DNA of 64,000 nt from CBDBIK01 sp965206145 (lineage in GTDB: Bacteria; Pseudomonadota; Alphaproteobacteria; TMED109), in contig CBDBIK010000009.1 of the NCBI GenBank assembly GCA_965206145.1, forward strand, positions 186,001 through 250,000. Reading direction: 5' to 3'. Under the pieces are notes generated by a model. It had not been told where the DNA came from. It saw only the letters and a program-made list of their open reading frames with translations, and did not search any database. Shown one piece after another: positions 1-8,069 of the stretch. The position numbers and the translations under genes were made by a program. How positions within the stretch are numbered: position 1 is the stretch's first letter; each line of letters starts with the position of its first letter.

Positions 1-587
1 ACAAGCGTCATGTCATCGCCCGAGGGTTCAGGCTCGGCGACGGTTACCAGTACCGCCGCCGGAGCTTCGTCCTCGGCAAGGAGTGGAATTCGTGCAACTG
101 CGTGAAGGGAATCGTTTTCCTTAATTTCGATCCACCAAGGGGCGCTCGTATCAACGGGTGGGAAGGGTAGGACAGCGATGTCACTTGTGCCTTTGCGCAC
201 ACCGTCGATGGCGGCGTGGGAATCCGTCTCGACTTGGGTAGGCACGAGTGGTCCGAAGTGATCGCGGGCGAGGATGCGAACGTCCTCTCCTCCGGCCACC
301 GCGATGCGGATCTGTCCCTGGAGAAGGAGGTTAGCAGCGATAATTCCGCGCCAGATTCCCTGCAGGGTTTGGGCGGGCAGGGGTCCTTTGTGACGCTTGA
401 GAAGCCTGCGTAGGACGCGTGCCTCACGTCCGGGCCGGAACAAGCGTGGAGCCGTATCGGCACCAGCTCGCTTGGATTCACCGATTTTGCTCGCCACCTC
501 GGTGCGTCGGACCAGGAGGTCGTGGATGCTGTCGTCGAGGTCGTCGATCTCGCGCCGGAGTGCCTCGAGTCGCGATGTGGCGGTCAT
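1..587 (-). CDS. Chorismate mutase (3' end beyond the window)
   Basis: Translating the minus strand from the ATG at 587 gives an open frame to the window edge with no stop, about 195 residues. The first ~90 residues match a type II (AroQ) chorismate mutase helix: an LEALRREIDDLD start, then LLVRRTEVASKIGESK and a REARVLRRLL helix. The remaining ~100 residues resemble the extended C-terminal part of alphaproteobacterial chorismate mutases of roughly 280 residues. The enzyme converts chorismate to prephenate for Phe/Tyr synthesis in the cytoplasm. An AAGGA ribosome site lies 5 bases before the ATG. The gene is divergent from metX across about 210 bases, so the two probably share a promoter region. 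The family is clear; the C-terminal function is not. Confidence 0.85.
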   Translation of the reverse strand, partial: MTATSRLEALRREIDDLDDSIHDLLVRRTEVASKIGESKRAGADTAPRLFRPGREARVLRRLLKRHKGPLPAQTLQGIWRGIIAANLLLQGQIRIAVAGGEDVRILARDHFGPLVPTQVETDSHAAIDGVRKGTSDIAVLPFPPVDTSAPWWIEIKENDSLHAVARIPLLAEDEAPAAVLVTVAEPEPSGDDMTL

Positions 588-800
588 GACGCTTCCTTGT
601 CGGGCCTCCGCGGGCTTTTCGCGGAAGGCCACGCGTGCGTAAATCCAGTCCTGCCGGGACGGCGGGGAGATGGGTTGTTAATTAGCTCCGGGAGCGATTC
701 CCGTGGGATTCTGGCATGTTGGCACGAAATCGGCGTCCTTCCTAGGCTTGGGGCATGGCCTGCGCCCGTGCGGGCCGTGCTGGAAAACCGGAAAACCATC

Positions 801-1949
801 ATGGCACTTGCCCTGTCCGTTGCCTCCGTTGAGCACACGCCCTTTCTCGACTTGGGCAAGGAAGAGCTCGTGCTTGAATCCGGTGTGCGCTTGCCGGAGG
901 TACGGTGCGCCTACAAGACCTGGGGGGTGCTAAACGCTGAACGGTCAAATGCGATCTTGATTTGCCATGCCCTCACGGGCGATCAGTATGTAGCGGGTGA
1001 GCATCCCCTGACCGGGCGTGAGGGGTGGTGGGATCACCTCGTGGGGCCAGGATCTACGTTCGATACCGACCGGTATTTCGTCATCTGCACGAACGTGCTC
1101 GGTGGTTGCATGGGAACCACGGGCCCAGCCGACATCAATCCGGCGACGGGGAAGGAGTGGGGACTCGAGTTCCCGGTCTTCACCATCGCCGACATGGTTG
1201 ACTTGCAGGTCCGGCTCATCGATAGCCTCGGAATCGATCGGCTCTTTGCCGTCACTGGCGGTTCGATGGGCGGGATGATGGCCCTGGACTGGGCCTCACG
1301 GCACTCGGAACGGGTATTCTCGTCGATCCCGATTGCTACGTCGTGGCGGCACACAGCGCAAAACATCGCCTTTCACGAAGTGGGACGCCAGGCGATCATG
1401 AGCGATCCCGAATGGCACGACGGGAGTTACCGGGAGCACGGAACCTCGCCCTCGCGCGGGCTTGCGGTCGCTCGCATGGCCGCACACATCACCTATCTGT
1501 CGGAAACTGCCTTCCAGGAGAAATTCGGACGCGAACTCCAGGGGCACAAAGGCCTCTCGTACGGCTTTGAAGCGGACTTCGAGGTGGAGAGCTATCTCCG
1601 GTACCAGGGCTCGACTTTCGTCGATCGTTTTGATGCCAACAGCTACCTGTACGTGACGCGGGCGATGGACTACTTCGACATGGCCACTCGCCACGGAGGA
1701 AAATTGGCCACGGCATTTGAGGCGACAAAGACGCGCTTCCTCGTGGTCTCATTCACGAGCGACTGGCTGTTCCCGACCTCTGAAGCGCGCACGATCGTGC
1801 GCGCGCTCAACGCCAATGCCGCCAACGTGAGTTTCGTCGAGATTCCGTCTGACCGGGGCCACGATAGTTTTCTGCTTAATGTGCCGGAGTTCCATGCCGT
1901 GCTTCGGGGTTTCCTCGACGGTGCAGCGCGGCGGCGGGGACTCGAGTGA
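801..1949 (+). CDS. metX: Homoserine O-acyltransferase MetX
   Basis: This is an alpha/beta-hydrolase fold acyltransferase of 382 residues that acylates L-homoserine in methionine synthesis. The nucleophile motif GGSMGG places the catalytic Ser at residue 155. Asp321 (TSDW) and His354 (RGHDS) complete the triad. The TNVLGGCMGTTGP segment is typical of the family. I chose the ATG at 801 because upstream codons in this frame (from 522) overlap the divergent chorismate mutase and do not resemble MetX; the usual length is 370-390. The stop overlaps the metW start by four bases (GTGA), indicating one operon. Proteobacterial MetX proteins may use acetyl- or succinyl-CoA, and sequence alone does not settle which. 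Confidence 0.93.
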   Translation: MALALSVASVEHTPFLDLGKEELVLESGVRLPEVRCAYKTWGVLNAERSNAILICHALTGDQYVAGEHPLTGREGWWDHLVGPGSTFDTDRYFVICTNVLGGCMGTTGPADINPATGKEWGLEFPVFTIADMVDLQVRLIDSLGIDRLFAVTGGSMGGMMALDWASRHSERVFSSIPIATSWRHTAQNIAFHEVGRQAIMSDPEWHDGSYREHGTSPSRGLAVARMAAHITYLSETAFQEKFGRELQGHKGLSYGFEADFEVESYLRYQGSTFVDRFDANSYLYVTRAMDYFDMATRHGGKLATAFEATKTRFLVVSFTSDWLFPTSEARTIVRALNANAANVSFVEIPSDRGHDSFLLNVPEFHAVLRGFLDGAARRRGLE

Positions 1950-2566
1950 AAAAAGGCCAGGCGCGTGCCGACCTGCGATTGATCGCCGGGATTGTGAAAC
2001 CTGGTGCACGGGTACTCGATGTGGGGTGCGGCGACGGCTGGCTGTTGCGAACGCTGGAGCAAGAGAAGGGAGTAGACGGCCGCGGCATTGAAATCCGTCA
2101 CGAACGGGTGAAGGCCTGTGTGCGCGAGGGGCTGTCAGTGATCCAGGGAAATGCAGATACCGACTTGGCTGATTTCCCTGCCTGTTCCTTCGACTGCGTG
2201 GTGCTAAGCCAGGCCATTCAGAATATGCACCGCCCGCGACGGGTGCTCGACGATCTGCTTCGGATCGGCTCTTTGGCGGTTGTGTCGTTCCCCAATTTCG
2301 GGCATTGGAGTGCGCGGTTACGCCTGCTTATCAGCGGGCGAATGCCGACCGCGGAAGCGGGTGGGTCTCCTTGGTACGACACGCCCAACATTCATCTTTG
2401 CACGATCCGGGATTTTCTCGGGATGTGCGAGGAACTCGGGATTACGGTTGAAGAGGGCTGGGCAGTTTCCAGGTCCGGGCGGGCGCGGCGAATTCACAGC
2501 ACGGGTCGCTTTTCTGATCTAGGGGTCGAACAGGCCGTGTTCGTGCTCTCGCGAGGGGATACGTAG
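1946..2566 (+). CDS. metW: Methionine biosynthesis protein MetW
   Basis: A 206-residue class I methyltransferase-fold protein with the SAM motif VLDVGCGDG at residues 23-31 and the MetW-typical ALIQNMH-like segment LSQAIQNMHRP. MetW is encoded with MetX in many proteobacteria and is needed for full homoserine acylation there. Its own methyltransferase activity is not established. Translation starts at a GTG overlapping the metX stop, so coupling is likely. The 3' end overlaps the convergent methyltransferase gene on the other strand by about 125 bases. Confidence 0.92.
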   Translation: MKKGQARADLRLIAGIVKPGARVLDVGCGDGWLLRTLEQEKGVDGRGIEIRHERVKACVREGLSVIQGNADTDLADFPACSFDCVVLSQAIQNMHRPRRVLDDLLRIGSLAVVSFPNFGHWSARLRLLISGRMPTAEAGGSPWYDTPNIHLCTIRDFLGMCEELGITVEEGWAVSRSGRARRIHSTGRFSDLGVEQAVFVLSRGDT

Positions 2567-3293
2567 ACCTCGCTGGGCCTGTGGCCAGGGGGTGGACTTC
2601 CTTCCTGATCGTGCGCACGAGCGTTGCTTGCGTGCTCGCAGAATGGATCTGCTTCGATGCTTCGGCGGCCACGAGGCTGCCGAGAGGGCTTCGGCACTTA
2701 CGGGAGATACGTTCCCAAACGGGAGCAATACGGGCGTATGTGTCGCCAGGGAGCGGTGGAGCGTGGAGCAGGCCGGATGCGGAGCGAACATCGAAAGCAC
2801 TGCTGTGGAGGAGGTGTTGGAGTGGGCCTGCGCCCCAGGAATTTTCGGCACCGAAAGGGGTCCGCCCGAACCGGTTCCAGATCCCCCAGCGATTGGGAAC
2901 AATGGCGAGCATGCGCCCCCCGGGAGCCATTACTCTCCAAGTCTCGCGGAGCAATCTTCCGGGGGATTCGGCTCTCTCCAGCGCGTGAAGAAGAAGGACG
3001 CGGTCGAAAAGTCCGTCATCAAGAGGAAAGGAGTCGCTGTTGGCGAGTAGGGTCCGGCTGGGTCCGTTCTTGGGCCAGCGGACGGCCCCGGCATTGGCGG
3101 GCATGAGAGCGATCACGCGTTCGGCCGTCGGGGAGATGGCTTCGGCGCAGGGAATCCCATAGCCGACCATGAGTACACGGAGGTCGCGAACATCTTCCCA
3201 AGTCTCGGCGATGCGGGCCGAGAGGATGCGAGCTACAACGAGCCCGAGTGGGGTGCGGTAGAACCCACTGATATCGGCGACATCGGAGAACAC
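2442..3293 (-). CDS. Class I SAM-dependent methyltransferase (DUF/Methyltransf_11 type)
   Basis: About 283 residues starting at a GTG (3293) just after the stop of the AhpD-like gene. The reading frame is open farther upstream, but that part overlaps the neighbour and is low in family resemblance. The VLMVGYG segment near residue 40 is a motif I-like SAM site. The sequence FDRVLLLHALERAESPGRLLRETWRVMAPGGRML is the post-I/motif III region of Methyltransf_11 proteins, and FYRTPLG at the N-terminus is shared with alphaproteobacterial methyltransferases found beside metW and gloB. The substrate is unknown. The C-terminal ~40 residues are encoded opposite the end of metW and are Arg/Pro-rich, so they may be a run-on. 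Confidence 0.8.
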   Translation of the reverse strand: MFSDVADISGFYRTPLGLVVARILSARIAETWEDVRDLRVLMVGYGIPCAEAISPTAERVIALMPANAGAVRWPKNGPSRTLLANSDSFPLDDGLFDRVLLLHALERAESPGRLLRETWRVMAPGGRMLAIVPNRWGIWNRFGRTPFGAENSWGAGPLQHLLHSSAFDVRSASGLLHAPPLPGDTYARIAPVWERISRKCRSPLGSLVAAEASKQIHSASTQATLVRTIRKEVHPLATGPARSTYPLARARTRPVRPLDQKSDPCCEFAAPARTWKLPSPLQP

Positions 3294-3307
3294 TCCGGCC
3301 CTGGCAC

Positions 3308-3709
3308 TCAGCGTGGTTTCAGAAGATTTTCGTCGACCTCGACCTGGTAGGCGTTGGCGAGAAGGTTGGTCTCGTTCGCCATCCCGACGACTGCCATGAG
3401 CTCTCCGAGCATTTCGTTGGTCATGCCCTTCTTCCGTGCAGCGGCAGTATGGGAGCGAACGCAGTATTCGCATCCGTTGGTGGCGCTGACAGCGAGGTAG
3501 ATGAGCTCCTTCGCAAGCTCATCGACGGCTCCATCGGCCATTACTTCCTTGAGGTCCTGCCAGGTGCGTCGGAGCGTGTCAGGGTGGTTGGCGAGTGCCT
3601 TCCAGATGTTGTTCACTCGATCAATTTGCCGGGTTTTCATGATGTCATCGTAGATGGTGCGCACCTCGGAGGATGCGTCTTCATACTCAATCAACGGGAC
3701 AGTAGCCAT
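3308..3709 (-). CDS. Carboxymuconolactone decarboxylase / AhpD-like protein
   Basis: A 133-residue protein with the peroxidatic CxxC-xxx-H signature: Cys80, Cys83 and His87 in NGCEYCVRSHT. This places it in the AhpD-like branch of the CMD family, small all-helical proteins that commonly reduce peroxides or disulfides. The start at 3709 has a GGGAGA ribosome site. The longer frame to 3814 adds a non-homologous leader. It is followed after 14 bases by the methyltransferase gene, so the two may be co-transcribed. It is the last core gene before the accessory block. Confidence 0.88.
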   Translation of the reverse strand: MATVPLIEYEDASSEVRTIYDDIMKTRQIDRVNNIWKALANHPDTLRRTWQDLKEVMADGAVDELAKELIYLAVSATNGCEYCVRSHTAAARKKGMTNEMLGELMAVVGMANETNLLANAYQVEVDENLLKPR

Positions 3710-3865
3710 GGGGAATCTCCCTATATTGCCCAATGATAGGGCAACACAAGGTGTGTTTGTAATGCCGAAACGGTGATTTGGACGTGTGCGGTTCGAATGG
3801 TTTGGCAGGATCAAGACTCCAGTACGGAATTTCTTGATTTTAGGGTCTTAGCATTCTGCCTTGAA

Positions 3866-3964
3866 CGGGTGACATTGATCTTGTCACCGGATTGAAACAA
3901 CCTTAGTCCAAGCTGGTTATCAAGCACATCGCCTATCAGCCAAGGTCTATCTATGCAACAACGC
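3866..3964. repeat. Left arm of a ~98-bp inverted repeat (IS remnant)
   Basis: The reverse complement of this stretch matches 6007-6105 at about 90 percent by eye. Both contain GTTGTTGCATA/GCATTGTTGCATA at one end and TTTCAATCCGGTGA at the other. The pair flanks the DUF262/HNH gene. The TTGTTGCAT terminus resembles ends of IS5- or IS6-type elements, but no transposase is left. The rest of the 3710-4104 gap shows no gene. Confidence 0.75.
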
Positions 3965-4104
3965 TGGTGTCCAGTGGTTCAATTTTCGGCATCGTGTTTT
4001 GTGCTTCTGGCCCGCTCAAAGTCGGAGTCCGAACGGAGTCAATTTGCCCTTGTTTTTCTCCTAGCGGCCCCCGAATAAGTGCAATTCGCAACGACTAGGT
4101 CTAG

Positions 4105-5883
4105 TCATAGAAGCTTCTCATAACCCTGACGGATAATTCCGGCCATGAGCTTGCGCCGTTCATTAAGAAAATCTTCATATTTCATATTTTCCCACTCGTT
4201 CGGAAGTGCGTGCAATTTGTTCATGGTGTGCCAATCCTGATCGCAAAATCGACCGGCAATTTCTGGGACATATTCATCAGGAGCTTTGTCGCTGATATCC
4301 ATATTGTCGGGCCATTCCAACAAAGCGTAGTTGGCCATCTGATTGATTACGGTGCGGTCCAAGACACCAAGACGTTCAAGATGAGCTTTCGGAAATAGAT
4401 GATGGCGTTCCAAGGCATTCTTCTTGGACTTGATTGCAGGATCGATCATCTCGTGGATGTCTTTGTGTGAAAACAGTACAGGGGCCTTAAGTCTGTTCTG
4501 CGCTGCGATATAGGCAAACAGTTCAGGGCTTCGCGCAGACGAATTATCCATGTTGGCAGGCAGCGTGATCTCCCAGAAATCGTTCGTCAGCTCGTTTTTT
4601 AAAATGCCATCAAGTACACAAAGAAAATCCTCTCCGTCCTTTACTGAACGAAATCGCGCGAGATCCGTATCCAGGACAGTTTCCGGAGATGACGTATAAC
4701 GGCCAGTCAGCGATGAAGCGAAAAACCACCGCCCGATAGCCTTCTGCAAGGTATGTTCCGGAACCTTGTGCCTAACCCGGCCAATCAAATAGAAGACATA
4801 GGAATACAGCAGGGCGTTATTCGACGAGATCATTTTCCGGCCACGAAAACCTGCACCGACGAGGGCGTTAAGGAATTGGTGCCAATAGGTCAGGTTCAAA
4901 GTATGCTCATGAGCGTTCTTGAGAATTTCAAATTGTGCATCTCGGCTCTCAATCGTGTATTCCCCGGTCGCTAGATCCTTCCCCCGAAGAATTTGGTAAA
5001 CACTCTTCAGGCGTCCTCTGCCAAAACCATAAGCGACCGCAACCCGGAGTAAATGGTCCGAGTCCGGTTGAATAAAATGGTTGAAAGGAGACGTCTTGCT
5101 TTCATGTAAAGCCTCCTTGCGGGACTGCCGGCAAAAGGTTTCGAGTTGACGGCGACCATCTTCCCAGAAAACTGACAAAAGAGTCAGAATAAAGTCGGCT
5201 TGGGTCAATTTTGTCCCTTCGCTGTTGATCCGTACGAAGATGTCGGAGACCTGTTCTTCATCAACAGATGCGGAAATTTCCAAAGCTGTGAATGGATACT
5301 TTCGCAAATCAAACAGTCGATCGAGGTTGTGAGAGATCAGCTCTTCCTCTTCGTCGGTGAGTTCCGATTTCCTACGAACCTGTGTCAGAAATTGCTTCAC
5401 AAGCTTGTAGCTGGACTTCCCATCGGCCCACAGTTCAGAGATGTTAGGTATCCACTCAGGGTCACGCCGGATTGCGGCATTGGCAACGTCGAACTTTCCA
5501 TCGCGGGGTCGGAAGGAAATCTCAATCTGGCGTTCCTCATAATTATCATCAATAACCTTTTTCCCACGGAAAACCGCGTAGAGTGAGGTCAGCCGTTGCT
5601 GACCGTCAATGATCAACCGCGCGGCTGTGTTGTGCTGCTTCACATCGACGCCAATTTGCTTCACATTCGTTTCATTTGAGTTTTCCCAGAACAGAAAATA
5701 GCCGACGGGGAAACCGTGGTATATGGAATCGAAAAGATCACGAACCTTGGCATTTTTCCAAACGAACGGACGTTGGATGTCGGGCAGCGCGATGTCTCCA
5801 AGATCAATAAAATGGAGAAGGGCTTCTAGATCATAATCCACGCGTTTGAAGCAGGTTTTCAACTCGTTCCTGTTGTTTTTCAC
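4105..5883 (-). CDS. DUF262 and HNH domain protein (GmrSD-like type IV restriction family)
   Basis: A 592-residue protein. The N-terminal DUF262 domain shows DIQRPFVW (35-42) and the ParB-like nucleotide motif DGQQRLTSL (93-101). The C-terminus carries an HNH-like site ERHHLFPKAHL with paired His at 494-495 and a following NYALLEW asparagine region. GmrSD-type enzymes use an NTP-dependent DUF262 half and an HNH nuclease half to cleave modified phage DNA, and this single chain has both. The GTG start overlaps the stop of the upstream DUF2442 fragment (GTGA), so it was once translated from an operon. It is flanked by an inverted repeat (3866-3964 and 6007-6105). No cognate methyltransferase is nearby, consistent with a type IV system. 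Confidence 0.85.
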   Translation of the reverse strand: MKNNRNELKTCFKRVDYDLEALLHFIDLGDIALPDIQRPFVWKNAKVRDLFDSIYHGFPVGYFLFWENSNETNVKQIGVDVKQHNTAARLIIDGQQRLTSLYAVFRGKKVIDDNYEERQIEISFRPRDGKFDVANAAIRRDPEWIPNISELWADGKSSYKLVKQFLTQVRRKSELTDEEEELISHNLDRLFDLRKYPFTALEISASVDEEQVSDIFVRINSEGTKLTQADFILTLLSVFWEDGRRQLETFCRQSRKEALHESKTSPFNHFIQPDSDHLLRVAVAYGFGRGRLKSVYQILRGKDLATGEYTIESRDAQFEILKNAHEHTLNLTYWHQFLNALVGAGFRGRKMISSNNALLYSYVFYLIGRVRHKVPEHTLQKAIGRWFFASSLTGRYTSSPETVLDTDLARFRSVKDGEDFLCVLDGILKNELTNDFWEITLPANMDNSSARSPELFAYIAAQNRLKAPVLFSHKDIHEMIDPAIKSKKNALERHHLFPKAHLERLGVLDRTVINQMANYALLEWPDNMDISDKAPDEYVPEIAGRFCDQDWHTMNKLHALPNEWENMKYEDFLNERRKLMAGIIRQGYEKLL

Positions 5884-6011
5884 GCCGCCTGTATCCGCCG
5901 TGTCTGATCGCCTTGACCCGCCAGAAGTTCCTCAACGGAAATATCTTCGTCGATAGCTTCCCAATGGAGGTCGATACCGGAATATCCTATCCGATAATCT
6001 TCACGTAGCAT
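5880..6011 (-). pseudogene. C-terminal remnant of a DUF2442 protein
   Basis: The 43 codons from 6011 end in a segment LHWEAIDEDISVEELL, which is the conserved C-terminal signature of DUF2442 proteins. Those are normally 80-100 residues and often paired with DUF4160 proteins in toxin-antitoxin-like pairs. The N-terminal half and promoter are missing: upstream sequence is the repeat arm at 6007-6105. The stop overlaps the DUF262 gene start, so the ancestral operon was [DUF4160?]-DUF2442-DUF262/HNH. Confidence 0.65.
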
Positions 6012-6105
6012 TGTTGCATAAATAGACCTTGGCTGATATGCGAGGTGCTTGATGACCAGCTTAGACCAAGGTTGTTTCAATCCGGTGAAAAGATCAATGT
6101 CACCG
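6007..6105. repeat. Right arm of a ~98-bp inverted repeat (IS remnant)
   Basis: Inverted copy of 3866-3964. It begins at GCATTGTTGCATAAATAG and ends at GGTGAAAAGATCAATGTCACC, where a second, direct-repeat family begins at once (6105-6330). Confidence 0.75.
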
Positions 6106-6330
6106 GCGTTGTTGCATGGATTTAGCGCTGTCCAAAATTTGCCTTTACCCATGGATATTGCTAAGCGACAACCAGAGACTCGGGGCGGCCGAACTCGGTT
6201 ATTTTGTTTGGAATGTGCATGCCAAGCCTGATTTTTGTTTTCCGATTTTGGAAACTTCGAGCTTCCAGTTTGGCCCAATTGCTACCTTAGCCTATCCATG
6301 CAACGAGGCCGCGTCCAGTTCTAAGACTGT
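6105..6330. repeat. Dispersed ~226-bp repeat, copy 1
   Basis: Starts GGCGTTGTTGCATGGAT and ends in CGCGTCCAGT(T/G)CTAAG. The same layout recurs in the same orientation at 25595-25820 with roughly 80-85 percent identity by eye. No open frame is shared, so it is probably a transposase-less IS relic or a small non-autonomous element. The two copies sit near opposite ends of the accessory block. Confidence 0.75.
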
Positions 6331-6625
6331 GGGGAACCGAAAATAACTGGATACTGGGAAGAACCGGGTTTAAGCGGAAAGAAGCGGGTTGGGGTCTGTG
6401 AAATCAAGCACTTTGCGCTTGTTAACGGTCCGAATCTGGTCAGAGAAAATAATTGGAAATTTGGTTGTAAAAGGCTCTGAATGGCCTCGGAAACGGATTT
6501 TTCATGGCGTTTCAAAGGTTGTTTCGGGGTAGGAAAATTATTCGAATTCCGGTCGTGGATTCGTCAGGGAATTCTCCCGCCCTCTGGCCCAGACTCTTCC
6601 CAGTATCCAGTTATTTTCTATCCCA
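6330..6625. mobile_element. MITE-like element with 24-bp terminal inverted repeats
   Basis: The 24 bases at 6339-6362 (core AATAACTGGATACTGGGAAG) are the exact reverse complement of 6595-6618. The match continues imperfectly outward to GTGGG near 6330 and CCCAC near 6625. The ~230 bases inside have no convincing gene. The right arm touches the stop codon of the DUF5131 gene. No clear target duplication was seen. Confidence 0.65.
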
Positions 6626-7388
6626 CACGCTCGAGCTGCAAAGCACGAATGATGGGTTCGGGAACAATCCGCCAGGGAAAGCCATTCCACTCTTCACCAC
6701 CTAGCAGACGTCCGCCAGATTTTGGCCGTGCACCGCCCCACTGTTTGAAGAAGAACGCCACGTTGTCACGGCCGCAGAGGTCACGCAGCGCACAGGCCCA
6801 ATCTTCCTCCATGGGCCGTGCACGAGGCCCGCTCTCACCCCCAATGATTGCCCACGCGATGCCAAGCAGATTGACGTCGCCGATCGGCCCAAGCAGCGGC
6901 TCGAAAGAGATAAACCGCGCGTCGGAGTTGATCTGTTTCAGGTGTTCGATCCGGCTGGTGTGTGCGGCGTCCTCAACCGAAACGCCCGGCCAGATATGAC
7001 GCGGGACAGATCCGCCGCCATACCGCTTCCGGATATAGCTGCGCATGAGCGAACTGCGCTTGGTCAGAACCTGATAGACATGCCAATCCGCGTGCTCCAT
7101 GGCGTCGAACATCCGGTCGATGTATGCGTGGTCGATTTCCTTGTGAAAGAGGTCGCTTATCGAATTCACGAAGATCATGCGCGGCTTCTTCCAAAGCATT
7201 GGCTGCCCCAGCCTTGCCGGCCAGAGTTTCAGATCGAAACCCTGCTCGTAAGGATGATCTGGTGTGCTACGCCACCGTTCCGCGAAACGCTCGGCATAAC
7301 AGTTGTCACATCCGGGGCCGACCTTCGTGCAACCGGTCACCGGGTTCCACGTAGCATCTGTCCACTCTATCTGCGACTTTTGGGCCAA
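6618..7388 (-). CDS. DUF5131 (phage Gp37/Gp68) family protein
   Basis: A 256-residue protein of the DUF5131 family. It begins with SQIEWTDATWNPVTGC and has a cysteine set Cys20, Cys27 and Cys30 (C-x6-C-x2-C) that could bind a metal or Fe-S cluster. Later conserved segments include IFVNSISDLFH, VLTKR and ISFEPLLGP, followed by GGESGP. Members occur in phages and mobile elements, often beside 'three-Cys-motif partner' proteins; their biochemistry is unclear. Its stop codon lies at the inner edge of the MITE-like repeat, so the last residues may have been replaced on insertion. The upstream 109-residue gene is on the same strand 68 bases away. Confidence 0.85.
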   Translation of the reverse strand: MAQKSQIEWTDATWNPVTGCTKVGPGCDNCYAERFAERWRSTPDHPYEQGFDLKLWPARLGQPMLWKKPRMIFVNSISDLFHKEIDHAYIDRMFDAMEHADWHVYQVLTKRSSLMRSYIRKRYGGGSVPRHIWPGVSVEDAAHTSRIEHLKQINSDARFISFEPLLGPIGDVNLLGIAWAIIGGESGPRARPMEEDWACALRDLCGRDNVAFFFKQWGGARPKSGGRLLGGEEWNGFPWRIVPEPIIRALQLERVG

Positions 7389-7456
7389 CTACTCGCCTCA
7401 TGGGATGGAATGAGGATGCCGATGTAAGCAATCCGAATCCACCTCGTGGATCGTGA

Positions 7457-7786
7457 TCACGGCAGGTAATCGCGTCCGAGAACCATGGGAGCCTCCGTTC
7501 CGTCCTCGTAGAACATGACTGGTGCAGGATACGGAACGCCTTCGCGACGCTTCGCGTCCCGGAAGACGGGAGGAAGCGTCTGGCGGAGGGGCTCGTTGAG
7601 GATGGGCAAGTAGGCCGCGGCCAGCAGGTGGAGGAAGTCGCGCGGGTCATGGGCCGGATCAAGCAGGTGGATTTCCATTTCGTCGTTGCTGAAATCAACC
7701 GGCGTCGGCTTGGCAAGAACCTCCTGCATCCGGGACACTTTGGAGTGTTCGCCGGTGACGGTGCCCTTCTTATCGTCCCAGATCAC
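7457..7786 (-). CDS. Hypothetical protein upstream of DUF5131
   Basis: A 109-residue acidic protein that I do not recognise. It has no signal peptide or membrane segment and includes an EIHLLDPAHDPRDFLHLL helix. It sits 68 bases upstream of the DUF5131 gene in the same direction and so may be its partner. Coding is plausible from the balanced composition, but no homology is claimed. Confidence 0.5.
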   Translation of the reverse strand: MIWDDKKGTVTGEHSKVSRMQEVLAKPTPVDFSNDEMEIHLLDPAHDPRDFLHLLAAAYLPILNEPLRQTLPPVFRDAKRREGVPYPAPVMFYEDGTEAPMVLGRDYLP

Positions 7787-8069
7787 ACGCTACGCGGTTC
7801 ATCGTCCCGCTGCATGTCGGGGAGCATGATGGGTGAATATAGTGGACACATACCTCCTTTCCCTTTGCGCCACTGGCTCCACGTGGCCCTCAACGGCCAC
7901 CCGCCCAGCGCAGTTCTGAACCTTCTATTGAGGCCACCAGACATAGCGCGGGTGATGTGGGAATGGCAGGCGTTCTCCGATTGCAAAAATTTCAGAATTG
8001 ACCTTTCGAATGCGCCATTAGTCCAAAAAATACCCCACCTAATCCCTGATCCAAACATAGGAATCCACC
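7787..8069. other. Intergenic, nothing recognised
   Basis: About 280 bases between the hypothetical gene and the integrase remnant. A minus-strand frame at 7783-8085 is Trp/Arg-rich and looks non-coding. Confidence 0.4.

Noticed and set aside
44..481. 145-residue minus-strand ORF at the left edge
   Set aside because: It is an out-of-frame reading of the chorismate mutase gene; the real frame runs from 587.
588..800. SAM-type riboswitch upstream of metX
   Set aside because: metX genes in this class often have one, but I found no match to the SAM-II core or other SAM aptamers by eye in the 210-base gap.
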